Shown here: positions 8,885 to 18,031 of the stretch, in pieces
Layout of the letters: every line of letters begins with the position of its first letter
Numbering within the stretch: the stretch's first letter is position 1
The notes under the pieces: model-generated
The model's database searches: none
What the model was told of the DNA's origin: nothing
Seen by the model: only the letters and a program-made list of their open reading frames with translations
Source: Kushneria marisflavi
GTDB taxonomy: Bacteria; Pseudomonadota; Gammaproteobacteria; Pseudomonadales; Halomonadaceae
DNA length: 64,000 nucleotides
Assembly (NCBI RefSeq): GCF_002157205.1
Contig: NZ_CP021358.1
Span: 1,922,001-1,986,000 of the forward strand
Direction: 5' to 3'
Position numbers and translations under genes: made by a program

Positions 8885-9466
8885 ATGCGTTATCAGAGGT
8901 TTGCACGAAGTCTCGGACAACGTCTTTTTCACACAGGTACAGGGTTGCTGATGGGCGGCATCGCCCTCGGGGTCGCCATGCCGGCCAGCGCCGCCTGTCA
9001 GATTCAGGCCATCCGATACGATTATCCTGCTCAGCGCATGGATCAGGCCCTGCAGCAGTTTGCCCACACCAGCGGCTGCCCGGTCGAGGTGGACAACACC
9101 CTGGTCGACAATCATCAGGCACGGGCCCTGTCCGGACGCTTCACACCGGATGCCGCCCTGATTCAGCTGGTGCGAGGCTCGGGCCTTGAAGTCCATCTGG
9201 ACAACGACCATTACCGGATCAATCAGAGTGACCGCGAGCGCATCAATGATCTGGTCAAGACGTTTCGCTATCGCATCGAAAGCGCCCGGGACAACGATGA
9301 GCTCAGCCAGAACGACGCCCGGGCCCTCGACACCCAGCTCGATGCCATCGAAGCGCAAAGCGATCAGCTGATCACCGAGCAGGGCTTTTTGAGCGCCGCC
9401 GAGAAGGCCAGCTATGAGCGTCTCTTTGCCTGGCTGGAAGGGCGGCTGGCACCCGGTACCCTTTAA
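8885..9466 (+). CDS. Exported STN-domain protein (secretin/TonB N-terminal short domain)
   Basis: A 193-aa protein with a signal peptide of about 39 residues ending ASAAC. The mature part begins with an STN-type domain (about 40-115: QRMDQALQQFAHTSG, then a DAALIQLVRGSGLEV segment), as found at the N-terminus of TonB receptors and secretins, but no receptor or secretin follows. The C-terminal 70 residues are charged and probably helical. AGGAG lies 8 bases before the ATG. It might be a periplasmic signalling or adaptor protein; no partner is visible nearby. Confidence 0.7.
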   Translation: MRYQRFARSLGQRLFHTGTGLLMGGIALGVAMPASAACQIQAIRYDYPAQRMDQALQQFAHTSGCPVEVDNTLVDNHQARALSGRFTPDAALIQLVRGSGLEVHLDNDHYRINQSDRERINDLVKTFRYRIESARDNDELSQNDARALDTQLDAIEAQSDQLITEQGFLSAAEKASYERLFAWLEGRLAPGTL

Positions 9467-9550
9467 GACCTGCATCCAATCGACATCGCAGCGACGCTCA
9501 TGACCACAACATCAGACAGTGACACCAGACAACAACAAGAGGCCACAGGG

Positions 9551-10057
9551 ATGAGGATCATTCAGGACGATTTGAGCAGCGAGGTCACCGTCGCGCTGAT
9601 CCGCGCGCATGTCACAGACCTTGCCGGCCACTCTCCCGCAGAGAGCTGTCATGCGCTGGATATCGAGGCGCTGCGCGCCCCCGGCATGATGTTCTGGAGT
9701 GTGTGGGAGGATGACACCCTTGCCGGCTGCGGCGCACTCAAGACACTCGATGAGACTCATGGGGAGATCAAGTCGATGCGCACGGCCGATACGCACCTGC
9801 GCCGTGGGGTGGCGGCCAAGCTGCTCGATCATATTATTCGCGAGGCGCGCACGCGCGGCTTCAAGCGGCTGAGCCTTGAGACCGGGACACCAGCGGTCTT
9901 CGCCCCGGCACGCAGCCTCTATGCCCGCTTCGGGTTCGAAACCTGCCCGCCGTTTGGCAGCTATAGCGAGGACCCTTACAGCGTGTTCATGACGAAATCG
10001 CTTGAGGATCCGGGCTACGACATCCCGTCGAAATCCAGCTGCCGCCAGGCCTCGTAA
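9551..10057 (+). CDS. GNAT family N-acetyltransferase
   Basis: A 168-aa acetyltransferase. The acetyl-CoA loop is in the segment [17 protein letters not shown] (R-R-G-V-A pattern), followed by SLETGTP and the [11 protein letters not shown] region typical of the YsnE/ElaA-like GNATs. I chose the ATG at 9551 because AAGAGG lies just upstream and the conserved fold begins there; an ATG at 9500 in the same frame lacks a ribosome site. The 3' end overlaps convergent trmL by 43 bases, encoding a non-conserved tail. Substrate unknown. Confidence 0.8.
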   Translation: MRIIQDDLSSEVTVALIRAHVTDLAGHSPAESCHALDIEALRAPGMMFWSVWEDDTLAGCGALKTLDETHGEIKSMRTADTHLRRGVAAKLLDHIIREARTRGFKRLSLETGTPAVFAPARSLYARFGFETCPPFGSYSEDPYSVFMTKSLEDPGYDIPSKSSCRQAS

Positions 10058-10479
10058 ACCAGCACCGCACAAGCGTTGGACAGGTTAAGACTGCGGCTAT
10101 CGGCACGCATGGGGATGCGCAGGCGCTGATGCTCGGGCAGGCCATCGATCAGGGCCTGCGGCAGGCCGCGGCTTTCCGGACCAAACAGCAGCACATCGCC
10201 GGTCTGATAGGCCACCTGATCATGACGGGTGCGCCCGCGCGTGGTGATGGCCAGCAGGCGCTGCGGCTCGACGACGACCATGAAGGCCTCGAGCGAGGCA
10301 TGCACCTGAACGCGGGCCCACTCGTGGTAATCGAGCCCGGCCCGGCGCAGACGCTTGTCATCGAGTTCAAAGCCGAGCGGCTCGATCAGATGCAGGCGAA
10401 AGCCGGTATTGGCGCAGAGTCTGATGATGTTGCCGGTATTGGGCGCGATTTCCGGCTCGAACAGGGCGATGTCCAGCAT
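10015..10479 (-). CDS. trmL: tRNA (cytidine(34)-2'-O)-methyltransferase TrmL
   Basis: A 154-aa SPOUT methyltransferase of the expected size. The three knot motifs are visible: [18 protein letters not shown] at the N-terminus, [11 protein letters not shown] in the middle, and [20 protein letters not shown] at the C-terminus. TrmL methylates the ribose of the wobble base in tRNA-Leu isoacceptors. The gene stands alone and converges with the acetyltransferase, overlapping it by 43 bases. Confidence 0.95.
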   Translation of the reverse strand: MLDIALFEPEIAPNTGNIIRLCANTGFRLHLIEPLGFELDDKRLRRAGLDYHEWARVQVHASLEAFMVVVEPQRLLAITTRGRTRHDQVAYQTGDVLLFGPESRGLPQALIDGLPEHQRLRIPMRADSRSLNLSNACAVLVYEAWRQLDFDGMS

Positions 10480-10562
10480 GGCGGGGGTTCTCTACTTCGG
10501 GGACCGGTGTTGTCGTGATCAACGCTTGCGATCAACGGTTGACAGGCTTGTGACCAACGACA

Positions 10563-10590
10563 GCGGGCCCGGCACAAAGGCCGGGCCCGC
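10563..10590 (-). terminator. Terminator-like hairpin after yfaZ
   Basis: A perfect 10-bp GC-rich stem (GCGGGCCCGG with CCGGGCCCGC, 8-base loop) lies 22 bases past the yfaZ stop. It lacks a strong U-tract, so termination is inferred from position and stability. Confidence 0.55.
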
Positions 10591-10611
10591 TTGCATCAGG
10601 CATCTGCCGGA

Positions 10612-11163
10612 TTAGAAACCGACGGAGACACCCAGTTCCGGACCGCTGAACAGCGTCTTGCCATCGTGGTTATCGAAATCGGTATGGTAATAGCGATAAC
10701 CCACATAGCCGTAGGTGTTGGCGATCAGCGTGGCACGTGCGCGGGCGCCGTACTCATAGCTTTCATTGACGTCGCCATGGCTCAGCCCTTCCGGCGTATA
10801 GAAGCCGTAGCCACCGACGCTGACACGCGGGATCGGCGTATCGACATAGGCCGAACCGCCCAGGCCCAGACCGCCCCCGTCACCGTAGTCGGAGTCCAGG
10901 TACTGATAGCGCCCGCCGACGGACACATCGACGCCCGGCAGGTAGGGTGAGAACATCAGCTGGCCGGAGTAGGCCTTGGTATTGTTGCCGCTGTCGTTGG
11001 TGCTGAAATAACCCAGTCCGGCACTAAAGCCCGGCAGCAGGCCCTGATTGACCTGAAAGCCGTGGGCATCCTCGCCACCGCTGGCCGAGACGCTCAGAGC
11101 CGAGGCATTGAGACTTGAGAGGGCAAGGCCTGCGCCCAGTACCGAGATGATGATCTTTTTCAT
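10612..11163 (-). CDS. yfaZ: YfaZ family outer membrane protein
   Basis: A 183-aa protein with a clear signal peptide (MKKIIISVLGAGLALSS, cleavage near ASA). The mature region alternates aromatic and small residues in amphipathic strands (for example SAGLGYFSTN, SVGGRYQYLDS, GYVGYRYYH) and ends in Phe, as outer membrane beta-barrels do. This fits the YfaZ family, whose function is not settled. The start at 11163 follows AAGGA; longer in-frame starts would put residues ahead of the signal peptide. Confidence 0.8.
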   Translation of the reverse strand: MKKIIISVLGAGLALSSLNASALSVSASGGEDAHGFQVNQGLLPGFSAGLGYFSTNDSGNNTKAYSGQLMFSPYLPGVDVSVGGRYQYLDSDYGDGGGLGLGGSAYVDTPIPRVSVGGYGFYTPEGLSHGDVNESYEYGARARATLIANTYGYVGYRYYHTDFDNHDGKTLFSGPELGVSVGF

Positions 11164-11343
11164 TTTTGAAATCCTTGGCTTGTTGTCCCCTTGAATGGGA
11201 CATGCGCTGTCAGAGTTGAATCCGTTCGCCTGCGGAAATACAGGCCGGTAGGCACCGACGCATTGTGCCATCATGATGAAGTGAGCCGGCATGATGACAT
11301 CCTTTTTATTAAGGTTAGCTTACCAACGCTTGAAGCCGTTACC

Positions 11344-11991
11344 CTAAACGCCGTAGCGCGCGCGATACTCCTGAATATCGCGGGCATAAGGGGCAAGCGC
11401 GGCATCGCCGTGGGTCTCGAGATATTCGAGAATGCCGGCCAGCGTCACGATCGGTATGACCGGAATGTCGTAGCGCCTGCGAACATCCTCGATGGCGCTG
11501 ATGTCCCCCTGACCGCGCTCCTGGCGGTCAAGGGCCACCACCACGCCGGCGGCGGTGGCACCGGCAGCTTCAATCAGGGCCATGGATTCACCAATGGCGG
11601 TACCGGCGGTAATGACATCATCAATGATCAGCACGCGGCCGGACAGCGGTGCGCCAACAATCGAGCCGCCTTCACCGTGGTCCTTGGCTTCCTTTCGATT
11701 GAACGACCAGGGCAGATTGCGGTCATGATGAGTCGCCATGGCAATGGCCGTACTCGATGCCAGCGGGATGCCCTTGTAGGCAGGGCCGAACAGGAGATCG
11801 AACTCCACGCCGGCGCGCTGAATGGCCCCGGCATAACAGCGCCCCAGCATGGCCAGTGCCGCACCACTGTGAAAATGGCCGGCATTGAAGAAATAGGGAC
11901 TGACGCGCCCCGACTTGAGGGTGAACTCGCCAAAGCGGAGCGCTTGCTCGGCAATGGCGAATTCGATGAATTCTCGCTGCTCGTCAAACAT
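11344..11991 (-). CDS. pyrE: Orotate phosphoribosyltransferase
   Basis: A 215-aa enzyme, the normal PyrE length. It carries [14 protein letters not shown] at the N-terminus, the [11 protein letters not shown] loop, and the PRPP-binding motif [16 protein letters not shown] near residue 120. It joins orotate and PRPP to make OMP in pyrimidine synthesis. It is divergent from crc and beside rph/yicC, an arrangement familiar from pseudomonads. Confidence 0.97.
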   Translation of the reverse strand: MFDEQREFIEFAIAEQALRFGEFTLKSGRVSPYFFNAGHFHSGAALAMLGRCYAGAIQRAGVEFDLLFGPAYKGIPLASSTAIAMATHHDRNLPWSFNRKEAKDHGEGGSIVGAPLSGRVLIIDDVITAGTAIGESMALIEAAGATAAGVVVALDRQERGQGDISAIEDVRRRYDIPVIPIVTLAGILEYLETHGDAALAPYARDIQEYRARYGV

Positions 11992-12077
11992 GTCGTACCC
12001 TTATTTCTTGTCCCGGCTCTTTACCCAAACCTGTCAGGCTCGGGTATCATACACGCGCGAAAAACAAGGGACCATGT

Positions 12078-12839
12078 ATGAAAATCGCCAGTATCAACGT
12101 CAATGGCATGCGCAGGGCCGTCGAACGGGGTTTCCTCGACTGGCTGAAGGCGCAGGATGCCGACATCGTCTGCGTGCAGAACCTGAAGACCAAAAGCTTC
12201 GAGCTGGACGACTCGATCCTCTATCCGGAAGGCTATGAAGGCTATTTCCTGGATGCCGAGCAGGACGACTTTTCAGGCGTGGGTATCTACTGCCGCAAGA
12301 TCCCCAAGGCGATCATGTATGGTCTGGGCTTTGAGCAGTGCGACAACGAAGGTCGCTTTTTGCAGGCCGACTACGAGCGCTTCAGCGTCGCGTCCTTTCT
12401 GATGCCGGAAGACCCGCACGCCAAGCAGCGCTTTATTGCGCAGTACAGCGACTACCTCAGCAAGCTGCGCCGCAAGCGTCGCCAGTACATCATCGCCGGC
12501 AGCTGGTACATCGCCCACAAGACCGTCGATCTCGACCACTGGTCCGAGCACCAGAGCACGCCCGGGTTTCGCCCCGAAGAGCGCGCGTTCATGGACCAGG
12601 TCTTCGGCCCGATGGACTTTGTCGATACCTTCCGCGAAATCGAGCGCAACGCCGGCCATCACACCTGGTGGCAAAAGCACGACAGCGAAGTGCCGCGCAA
12701 GCGTCAGGACGGCTGGCGTACCGACTACCAGATCACCGGGCCTGACATCGCCCGCACGGTCAAGAGCGCCTGGATCGACCGTGACGCTGATTTCAGCGAG
12801 TTCGCACCGCTGATCATCGAATACGATCTGGAGCTCTGA
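12078..12839 (+). CDS. crc: Catabolite repression control protein Crc (non-nuclease ExoIII homologue)
   Basis: A 253-aa protein with the exonuclease III fold whose active site is altered. The usual metal-binding Glu after the first strand (QE) is Asn here (CVQNLK), the GDFN loop is replaced by AGSWYIAH, and the final SDHAP is SEFAP. These changes and the segments QSPGF-like STPGFRPEERAFMDQ and GWRTDYQ match Pseudomonas Crc, which with Hfq represses translation of catabolic mRNAs. So a regulator rather than a nuclease is expected, relevant to the many catabolic operons in this window. It is divergent from pyrE. Confidence 0.88.
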   Translation: MKIASINVNGMRRAVERGFLDWLKAQDADIVCVQNLKTKSFELDDSILYPEGYEGYFLDAEQDDFSGVGIYCRKIPKAIMYGLGFEQCDNEGRFLQADYERFSVASFLMPEDPHAKQRFIAQYSDYLSKLRRKRRQYIIAGSWYIAHKTVDLDHWSEHQSTPGFRPEERAFMDQVFGPMDFVDTFREIERNAGHHTWWQKHDSEVPRKRQDGWRTDYQITGPDIARTVKSAWIDRDADFSEFAPLIIEYDLEL

Positions 12840-12917
12840 TTCCCGCAGTCGATGACGGCCCGACCGTGATCGACCGCTTTTGGCTCTTGTTGGCCGCCGC
12901 TCGGTCCCTTCGCGCAA

Positions 12918-12948
12918 CGGCGCCGACAGCTTCTCGCTGTCGGCGCCG
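12918..12948. terminator. Hairpin between convergent crc and rph
   Basis: A perfect 12-bp stem (CGGCGCCGACAG with CTGTCGGCGCCG) and 7-base loop lies between two converging genes. It could terminate both, though neither side has a long U-tract. Confidence 0.6.
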
Positions 12949-12983
12949 TGTCGTTGTGCGGCTGACGTGCCAGATCGCTCGGA

Positions 12984-13706
12984 TCAGCTGACCGTGCCCA
13001 GCGCTTCGCGCTGATGGGCAAAGAGCTGCTCGCAGCCGGCTTCCGCCATGTCCATCATGGCGTTGAGCTCACTGCGCGAGAACGACTTCTTCTCGGCCGT
13101 GCCCTGCACCTCGATGATACCGCCATCGGCGGTCATGACCACGTTCATGTCGGTCTCGGCGCGCGAGTCCTCGGCGTAGTCCAGATCCGTGACCGCCTGT
13201 CCCTTGAAGATGCCGACCGATACCGCACTGACCAGCTGCTTGAGTGGGTCCGTCTTGATCTGCTTGCTGCGCTGCAGCGACTGGATCGCATCCACCAGCG
13301 CCACACAGCCGCCGGTAATCGCCGCCGTACGCGTGCCACCATCGGCCTGAAGCACGTCGCAGTCGATGGTGATGGTGAACTCGCCCAGCTTTTTCAGATC
13401 GATCGCCGCGCGCAGGCTGCGCCCGATCAGACGCTGAATTTCCACCGTGCGACCACCCTGCTTGCCACGCGCCGCTTCCCGGCCGCTGCGGGTATGGGTC
13501 GCGCGCGGCAGCATGCCGTACTCGGCCGTGATCCAGCCCTGACCCTTGCCACGCAGCCAGCGGGGCACACCGGCTTCAACACTTGCCGTACACAGCACCT
13601 GCGTATCGCCAAAGGCGACCAGCACCGAGCCTTCGGCGTGCTTCGTGTAGCCGCGGGTCAGGGTAATTTCACGGGTTGCCTCGGGGGCACGTCCACTGGG
13701 TCGCAT
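12984..13706 (-). CDS. rph: Ribonuclease PH
   Basis: A 240-aa phosphorolytic 3'-5' exoribonuclease. The N-terminus [14 protein letters not shown], the segment VLCTASVE, the Arg-rich [21 protein letters not shown] and the phosphate-site region [18 protein letters not shown] are all diagnostic. It trims tRNA 3' ends and degrades structured RNA. I chose the ATG at 13706 after a GAGAGAG ribosome site, since the in-frame extension to 13916 has no family match. It is divergent from yicC, a widespread gene pair. Confidence 0.96.
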   Translation of the reverse strand: MRPSGRAPEATREITLTRGYTKHAEGSVLVAFGDTQVLCTASVEAGVPRWLRGKGQGWITAEYGMLPRATHTRSGREAARGKQGGRTVEIQRLIGRSLRAAIDLKKLGEFTITIDCDVLQADGGTRTAAITGGCVALVDAIQSLQRSKQIKTDPLKQLVSAVSVGIFKGQAVTDLDYAEDSRAETDMNVVMTADGGIIEVQGTAEKKSFSRSELNAMMDMAEAGCEQLFAHQREALGTVS

Positions 13707-13833
13707 GACACTCTCTCTACTGGTAAAAATGAAGACACAAACCAAAAGGCGGGCCGGGCATCTTACACGCCTGCCTGCGCAATGAACGAATCGTTTAGAC
13801 TGATCGCTTTCACCTCTTACGCAAGGATGACCC

Positions 13834-14700
13834 ATGGCACGCAGCATGACCGCCTTCACCCGCCAGACGCTGGATGCCGACTGGGGCAGCCTTGCGCTCG
13901 AGCTTCGCTCGGTCAACCAGCGCTATCTCGACCTGCATTTTCGTCTGCCCGAGTCCCTGCGCGATCTTGAAGCGCCGTTTCGTGACAGCCTGCGTGGCGC
14001 ACTCTCCCGCGGCAAGATCGAGTGCTCGCTGCGCTTTGAGCGCGCCCAGAGCGCCAGTGCCGGGCTCGATATCAACGTCGAGCATCTCGAGGTCTTGATG
14101 GAGACCCTGACGCGCCTGCGCCGGCACGCCCCGGAAGCCTCGATGCCGACGCTGCTGGAGCTTCTCGACCATCCCGGTGTCTCCCGCGGCGGCGAGATCG
14201 ACATGGATGCCGTACGCGCTGCCGCGCTCAAGCTGATGTCGCAGGCACTTGATGACCTGAACGCCGGTCGCGAGCGCGAAGGCGAACAGCTCTGTGCGCT
14301 GATCCGCGAACGCCTCACCGGCATTCGTGCCCAGGTTGAAGAGGTCCGCGCTCACCTGCCGTCCGTACTGGAACGTCAGCGCCGTCAGACTCTGGAGCGT
14401 CTGGAGACCGTGAAGGCCGAACTCGATCCGGCCCGGCTGGAAGCGGAAATGGCACTGATGGCGCAAAAGGCCGATGTCGCCGAAGAACTCGACCGGCTGG
14501 AAACCCACGTCAATGAAGTCGAACGTCAGCTGAGTCAAAAGGGCCCCATCGGGCGCCGCCTGGACTTTTTGATGCAGGAGCTCAACCGCGAGGCCAACAC
14601 GCTCTCGTCCAAGGCCGCGGTCACCGACACCACCCGCTGTGCGGTGGAGCTCAAGGTGCTGATCGAGCAGATGCGCGAGCAAATTCAAAATATCGAGTAA
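13834..14700 (+). CDS. yicC: YicC family endoribonuclease
   Basis: A 288-aa protein of standard length. The N-terminus [10 protein letters not shown], then [18 protein letters not shown], and the C-terminal [17 protein letters not shown] with [22 protein letters not shown] are family hallmarks. E. coli YicC is an RNase that degrades the small RNA RyhB. It is opposite rph. The integrative element starts immediately after its stop, so the 3' end of yicC may be the insertion target. Confidence 0.94.
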   Translation: MARSMTAFTRQTLDADWGSLALELRSVNQRYLDLHFRLPESLRDLEAPFRDSLRGALSRGKIECSLRFERAQSASAGLDINVEHLEVLMETLTRLRRHAPEASMPTLLELLDHPGVSRGGEIDMDAVRAAALKLMSQALDDLNAGREREGEQLCALIRERLTGIRAQVEEVRAHLPSVLERQRRQTLERLETVKAELDPARLEAEMALMAQKADVAEELDRLETHVNEVERQLSQKGPIGRRLDFLMQELNREANTLSSKAAVTDTTRCAVELKVLIEQMREQIQNIE

Positions 14701-14807
14701 AGTCTATAAAAAGCCACATCAATACATATATCCATTGTTTTTAAAGAATTTTTATCGAAATACGGTCCACTGACGTCCATCAAAATCTGTCAAAATCCAC
14801 ATCCTTT

Positions 14808-14878
14808 TGGGTAGTAAAGTGGGGAGTAAACTCGTTGCCTCCCCACTTTTTGCCGTTTATCATCGAAAGTACTCCCCA
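14808..14878. repeat. Integrase arm-type repeats upstream of int
   Basis: TGGGTAGTAAA (14808-14818) and TGGGGAGTAAA (14820-14830) are direct repeats 12 bases apart. An inverted copy TACTCCCCA lies at 14870-14878, with a partial inverted copy CCTCCCCA near 14838-14845. Such clusters of short repeats beside a P4-type integrase are the usual arm-binding sites next to attL. The core site should be between here and the yicC stop at 14700. Confidence 0.65.
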
Positions 14879-15033
14879 CCGCCTGCCGATTCTGTAACGT
14901 TCACAGTGAGTTAGCTGCCCACTCCTCGAGTGGAGCAGGCATAGGCAGACGCTCTGTTGTGGCAGGGCTGGATTGTTCGGAGTATCCGGAGAAACCGTTC
15001 TCCATCCGTTTTCACTCAGAAGAGAAAAGAGCC

Positions 15034-16242
15034 ATGGGAAGCCTCAATGCCAGAAAGGTGCAGGCCCTTATCAAGGGAGGAGAAGCCGGGCGTTACAGCG
15101 ACGGTGATGGCCTGTACCTCATGGTGCCGCAAAAGGGCACTCCATACTGGATGTTGAGGTACACGCTATCGGGTAAACGCCGGGAGATGACGCTGGGCAA
15201 ACATGCTCATCTCTCTCTTGCAGAAGCCCGAGTCAGAGCTCAGGACCATCAGAAGCTGGTTCAGGATGGCATTGACCCCATTGAGGCACGCAAGCAGGAA
15301 CAGCAGGTGTCGATAAGAACCGTCGACGACCTGTTTGCAGACTGGTATCCGGATCTCGAGAAGCGTCTCAAGCATCCCAGAATCCCATACCGTATTTATC
15401 ACAAGGAAGTGGCCCCCAGCTTGGGCAAACGAGAGCTGGATACCGTGACGCCCATGGAAGTAAGAGGGATCGTCAGGAAAGTGGCGCACAGCGGCCGACC
15501 AACGATCGCCAATGATACATTGATGTATCTGAAGCAGTTGTTTAACCATGCCATCAAGCTGGGGCTTATCACCTATAACCCGGCAACAGCCTTCAACGTT
15601 AATGACGCCGGCGGTGTGGAAAAAAGCCGTAGCCGAGCCCTGACCCTGGACGAGATCAACACGGCTTTCACCGTGTTTCGAGAAAACAACGCAAGCTTTA
15701 GTAGAGAGAATTATCTCGCCTGCGCGCTCTTGGTGGTACTGGGAACAAGAAAGACCGAGCTGACCGAAGCACGATGGAAAGAATTCGATCTGGCCAACAG
15801 CCAATGGACACTGCCTGGGGAGCGCAGCAAGTCCGGCATCGGCATCAGGATCCCGCTTCCCCCTCAGGCCATCGATTGGCTGGAGGAGCTCAGGATACGG
15901 GCCTGCGGCTCGGAGTTTGTATTCCCCAGCCGACGGGGTAACAGATCTCCTCATATGGGCAAGGACACGCTGAATCGTGCTATCGCCAAGCTGTTTGGCA
16001 GCGAGCCCGGCAAGAAGCAACAGCCAGACAATCGAATGGGCGATCTGGAACCTTTCACCGTGCATGATCTACGTCGTACCTGCCGAAGCCTGCTGGCTGC
16101 CACAGGCACCCCGGCACATGTGGCAGAGCGCTGCCTGAACCACAAGATCAAGGGCGTTGAAGGCATCTATGACCGATACGATTATTTTCAGGAGCGAAAG
16201 ATCGCTCATCAAAAAGTGTCTGACTTAGTCTCTCTAAAATAA
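15034..16242 (+). CDS. Tyrosine site-specific integrase, P4 type
   Basis: A 402-aa integrase. The N-terminal arm-binding domain (DUF4102 type, SDGDGLYLMVPQKGTPYWMLRY) is followed by a SAM-like core-binding domain (about 100-190) and the catalytic domain. The catalytic residues are visible as Arg in LGTRKTEL, His-x-x-Arg in HDLRRTCRS and the Tyr nucleophile in IYDRYDY near the C-terminus, so the enzyme appears intact. I chose the ATG at 15034, which begins MGSLNARKVQ like the family. It is read away from yicC and lies next to the arm sites, which fits an element integrated at the end of yicC. Confidence 0.93.
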   Translation: MGSLNARKVQALIKGGEAGRYSDGDGLYLMVPQKGTPYWMLRYTLSGKRREMTLGKHAHLSLAEARVRAQDHQKLVQDGIDPIEARKQEQQVSIRTVDDLFADWYPDLEKRLKHPRIPYRIYHKEVAPSLGKRELDTVTPMEVRGIVRKVAHSGRPTIANDTLMYLKQLFNHAIKLGLITYNPATAFNVNDAGGVEKSRSRALTLDEINTAFTVFRENNASFSRENYLACALLVVLGTRKTELTEARWKEFDLANSQWTLPGERSKSGIGIRIPLPPQAIDWLEELRIRACGSEFVFPSRRGNRSPHMGKDTLNRAIAKLFGSEPGKKQQPDNRMGDLEPFTVHDLRRTCRSLLAATGTPAHVAERCLNHKIKGVEGIYDRYDYFQERKIAHQKVSDLVSLK

Positions 16243-16305
16243 AGTAAATACATCTTTTTAAAAAATCTACTTTGATAACAAATAAAGTAAACGATCACTC
16301 GCTTG

Positions 16306-16620
16306 TCAGATATCAGAAATTTGACTCCGATAGGTTTTTGTTATCATGCTTTCGATAACAACGCTTATCCTCTCTCCCCTTTGCTCTGAAATAGAATCGA
16401 GCATTGCTTTCGCCTCATGACTTATATAAGTGTTCAGTGAAGACCGTCCTTCCTGTTTCCTTCTGTAAATCTGCTGATCCCAAGCTTTTTTGAATTTTGT
16501 CGAGAAAAGCAGCGCTCCATCCCACGAGGGAAATCCATCTATTATCGCCTGCGAAAAAAAGCACAGGTCACGACTATTATTTGGCTTAAAAAAGCCACAG
16601 GGATAACCTTTTTTACCCAA
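16306..16620 (-). CDS. Hypothetical protein, possibly the 3' part of a split gene
   Basis: A 104-residue frame that must use a TTG start at 16620, because no ATG lies in frame. The C-terminal half (about 65-100, NTYISHEAKAMLDSISEQRG) reads like a ribbon-helix-helix segment, suggesting DNA binding. The frame upstream of the TTG continues with protein-like sequence (EEQCHWAWGYLGKKG) back to a TGA at 16666-16668, where it is in the same frame as the next gene. Either this is a small separate gene with a weak start or the C-terminal part of a gene broken by that TGA. AT-rich relative to the core genes. Confidence 0.45.
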   Translation of the reverse strand: MGKKGYPCGFFKPNNSRDLCFFSQAIIDGFPSWDGALLFSTKFKKAWDQQIYRRKQEGRSSLNTYISHEAKAMLDSISEQRGERISVVIESMITKTYRSQISDI

Positions 16621-16665
16621 ATATCCCCAAGCCCAATGACATTGCTCTTCATCTTTCTCATTAAG

Positions 16666-17010
16666 TCACTTAAGCGTTAAATTTCTTAGATACGTTTCAG
16701 ACCACGCATTTTCGAGCCAACCCAGTAAATTTCTTTTCACCCAAGAATTAGCAACCCAATTATCAAAAAAATCTCGCACTTCTTGATTTGCCTTTCTCAA
16801 AGGACCAAGGCCATTGGCGCCAGCAATAAAATCGAAGTATCCAAAACCTTCGGGAACTGCTGGTATAAATTCAAAATTACTCATCACAGCAATATCTTGA
16901 AAACTTGCCATCTTTAACCTTAGCCATGCAAAAAGTGCAGCGCGCTTATGCTTTAACCACAAGAATTCGTGATCAGCAAGAGGAACTTCTTGGACTTCTA
17001 CTTCGAACAT
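16666..17010 (-). CDS. Hypothetical protein of the integrative element
   Basis: A 114-aa frame starting at ATG 17010 (MFEVEVQEVPLADHEF); a TTG at 17052 would add 14 residues. It has no signal peptide or membrane segment and is rich in Trp and Phe (FFDNWVANSWVKRNLLGWLENAW). I do not recognise a family. The stop is in frame with the following hypothetical gene, so both may derive from one gene. No good ribosome site is visible. Confidence 0.45.
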   Translation of the reverse strand: MFEVEVQEVPLADHEFLWLKHKRAALFAWLRLKMASFQDIAVMSNFEFIPAVPEGFGYFDFIAGANGLGPLRKANQEVRDFFDNWVANSWVKRNLLGWLENAWSETYLRNLTLK

Positions 17011-17176
17011 CGTGTTGTTTAAAACATTGTTCAAGACATATCTCCCAACCAAGAAAACTCAGGAACTACGTAACCTTGCCGTAGTGTTATCGACTAGTTT
17101 TCAACGATCTTTAGAATTATTTGTGCAAGGAATACGTAAAATCTTGGTATCTACATATCTCTATAAATTTTTAAAA

Positions 17177-17395
17177 TCAAAAGCTTACGTTTTTAAATTG
17201 GCTTTTTTCGCTATCCAAATGCAGTAACGCAAGGATTGGGCTTGGTATCTGATCTGTATCAATTCTTCCGCTCACTGAGATTCTGATTCTGGGATCCCTG
17301 AATGCAGAGCGCTCGAAATCGACAGGCTCAGCTGGAGAAAAATCTTTTCTGCTTAAAACTAGACGTTCTTCGGTATTTTTATACACACAAGACAA
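17177..17395 (-). CDS. Possible small protein divergent from alpA
   Basis: A 72-codon frame starting at TTG 17395, with no ATG available; a GTG three codons in is another option. The composition is protein-like (FRDPRIRISVSGRIDTD) but I recognise nothing, and the start lies inside the inverted repeat upstream of alpA. It may be a real regulator-sized gene or chance. Confidence 0.25.
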   Translation of the reverse strand: MSCVYKNTEERLVLSRKDFSPAEPVDFERSAFRDPRIRISVSGRIDTDQIPSPILALLHLDSEKSQFKNVSF

Positions 17396-17434
17396 ATCTC
17401 ATGAGACGAATATGGAGCTTCGCATCATGAGATT
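17395..17434. promoter_or_regulatory. 10-bp inverted repeat over the alpA start, likely operator
   Basis: AATCTCATGA at 17395-17404 is perfectly mirrored by TCATGAGATT at 17425-17434, spaced by 20 bases. The right arm covers the alpA ATG at 17427. Such a site would let a dimeric repressor block alpA, or AlpA control itself. Confidence 0.5.
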
Positions 17435-17624
17435 ACTCAAACTGAAAGACGTGATGTTTGCAACGGGCCTAGCGCGTTCTACCGTTTATAAATACATAGC
17501 TGAAAACAACTTTCCTAAGCCGGTGTCCTTGGGCGAACGAAACGTCGCTTGGGTGGAAGATGAAATCAACAACTGGATTGCGATCAAAATAAAAGAAAGA
17601 GACGAGGCTGCTACTGCAGCATGA
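17427..17624 (+). CDS. AlpA family phage transcriptional regulator
   Basis: A 65-aa MerR-type helix-turn-helix protein: MRLLKLKDVMFATGLARSTV is the HTH, followed by ENNFPKPVSLGERNVAW and EDEINNWI, the canonical AlpA layout. AlpA proteins activate integrase/excision genes of P4-like elements. The ATG at 17427 matches the family start and has GGAG 10 bases upstream; the ATG at 17412 would add five residues. Its start codon lies inside an inverted repeat. Confidence 0.9.
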   Translation: MRLLKLKDVMFATGLARSTVYKYIAENNFPKPVSLGERNVAWVEDEINNWIAIKIKERDEAATAA

Positions 17625-17863
17625 GGCTTCTGAAAAATTTTTGTAACATCGCTTTTTGGCCCTATATATCAAAACAATTTTTTATCGTCCGCGACCACGG
17701 CTCACAAATGTATAAAACGCAACAGGGGTATTTCCATGCAGTTACCTCTCTAACTAGCTTCAGCAGTCAAAACTCAATCGATCGCTGTGGTAGAACCATT
17801 TCCAACACTTGAAAATTATTGAACTTACGCAAGGCGTTTCAAAAAAAGAAATGTTTTGCAAGC

Positions 17864-17898
17864 TACCACGACAACCCTCATAGAGAGCTGTCGTGGTA
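17864..17898. repeat. Inverted repeat in the alpA-exonuclease gap
   Basis: TACCACGACA at 17864-17873 pairs perfectly with TGTCGTGGTA at 17889-17898 around a 15-base loop. It lies in the 400-base gap between alpA and the exonuclease, which holds no supported gene. It may terminate the leftward exonuclease operon, whose stop is 134 bases away, or be a regulatory hairpin. Confidence 0.4.
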
Positions 17899-18031
17899 TT
17901 CGTATGCTGTTGGAAGAGTGTGATAATCAGGATTGGGTACTTAGCCAAGTTCGAGACACCGCTGCAAGTCGCGTTGTTGGAAAAGTAATTATTTACTTCA
18001 AAACCGTAAAAAACGAAGATAGCCAAATTAA

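Noticed and set aside
13014..13970. 318-codon plus-strand frame over rph
   Set aside because: Antisense to RNase PH, with no ribosome site or family match.
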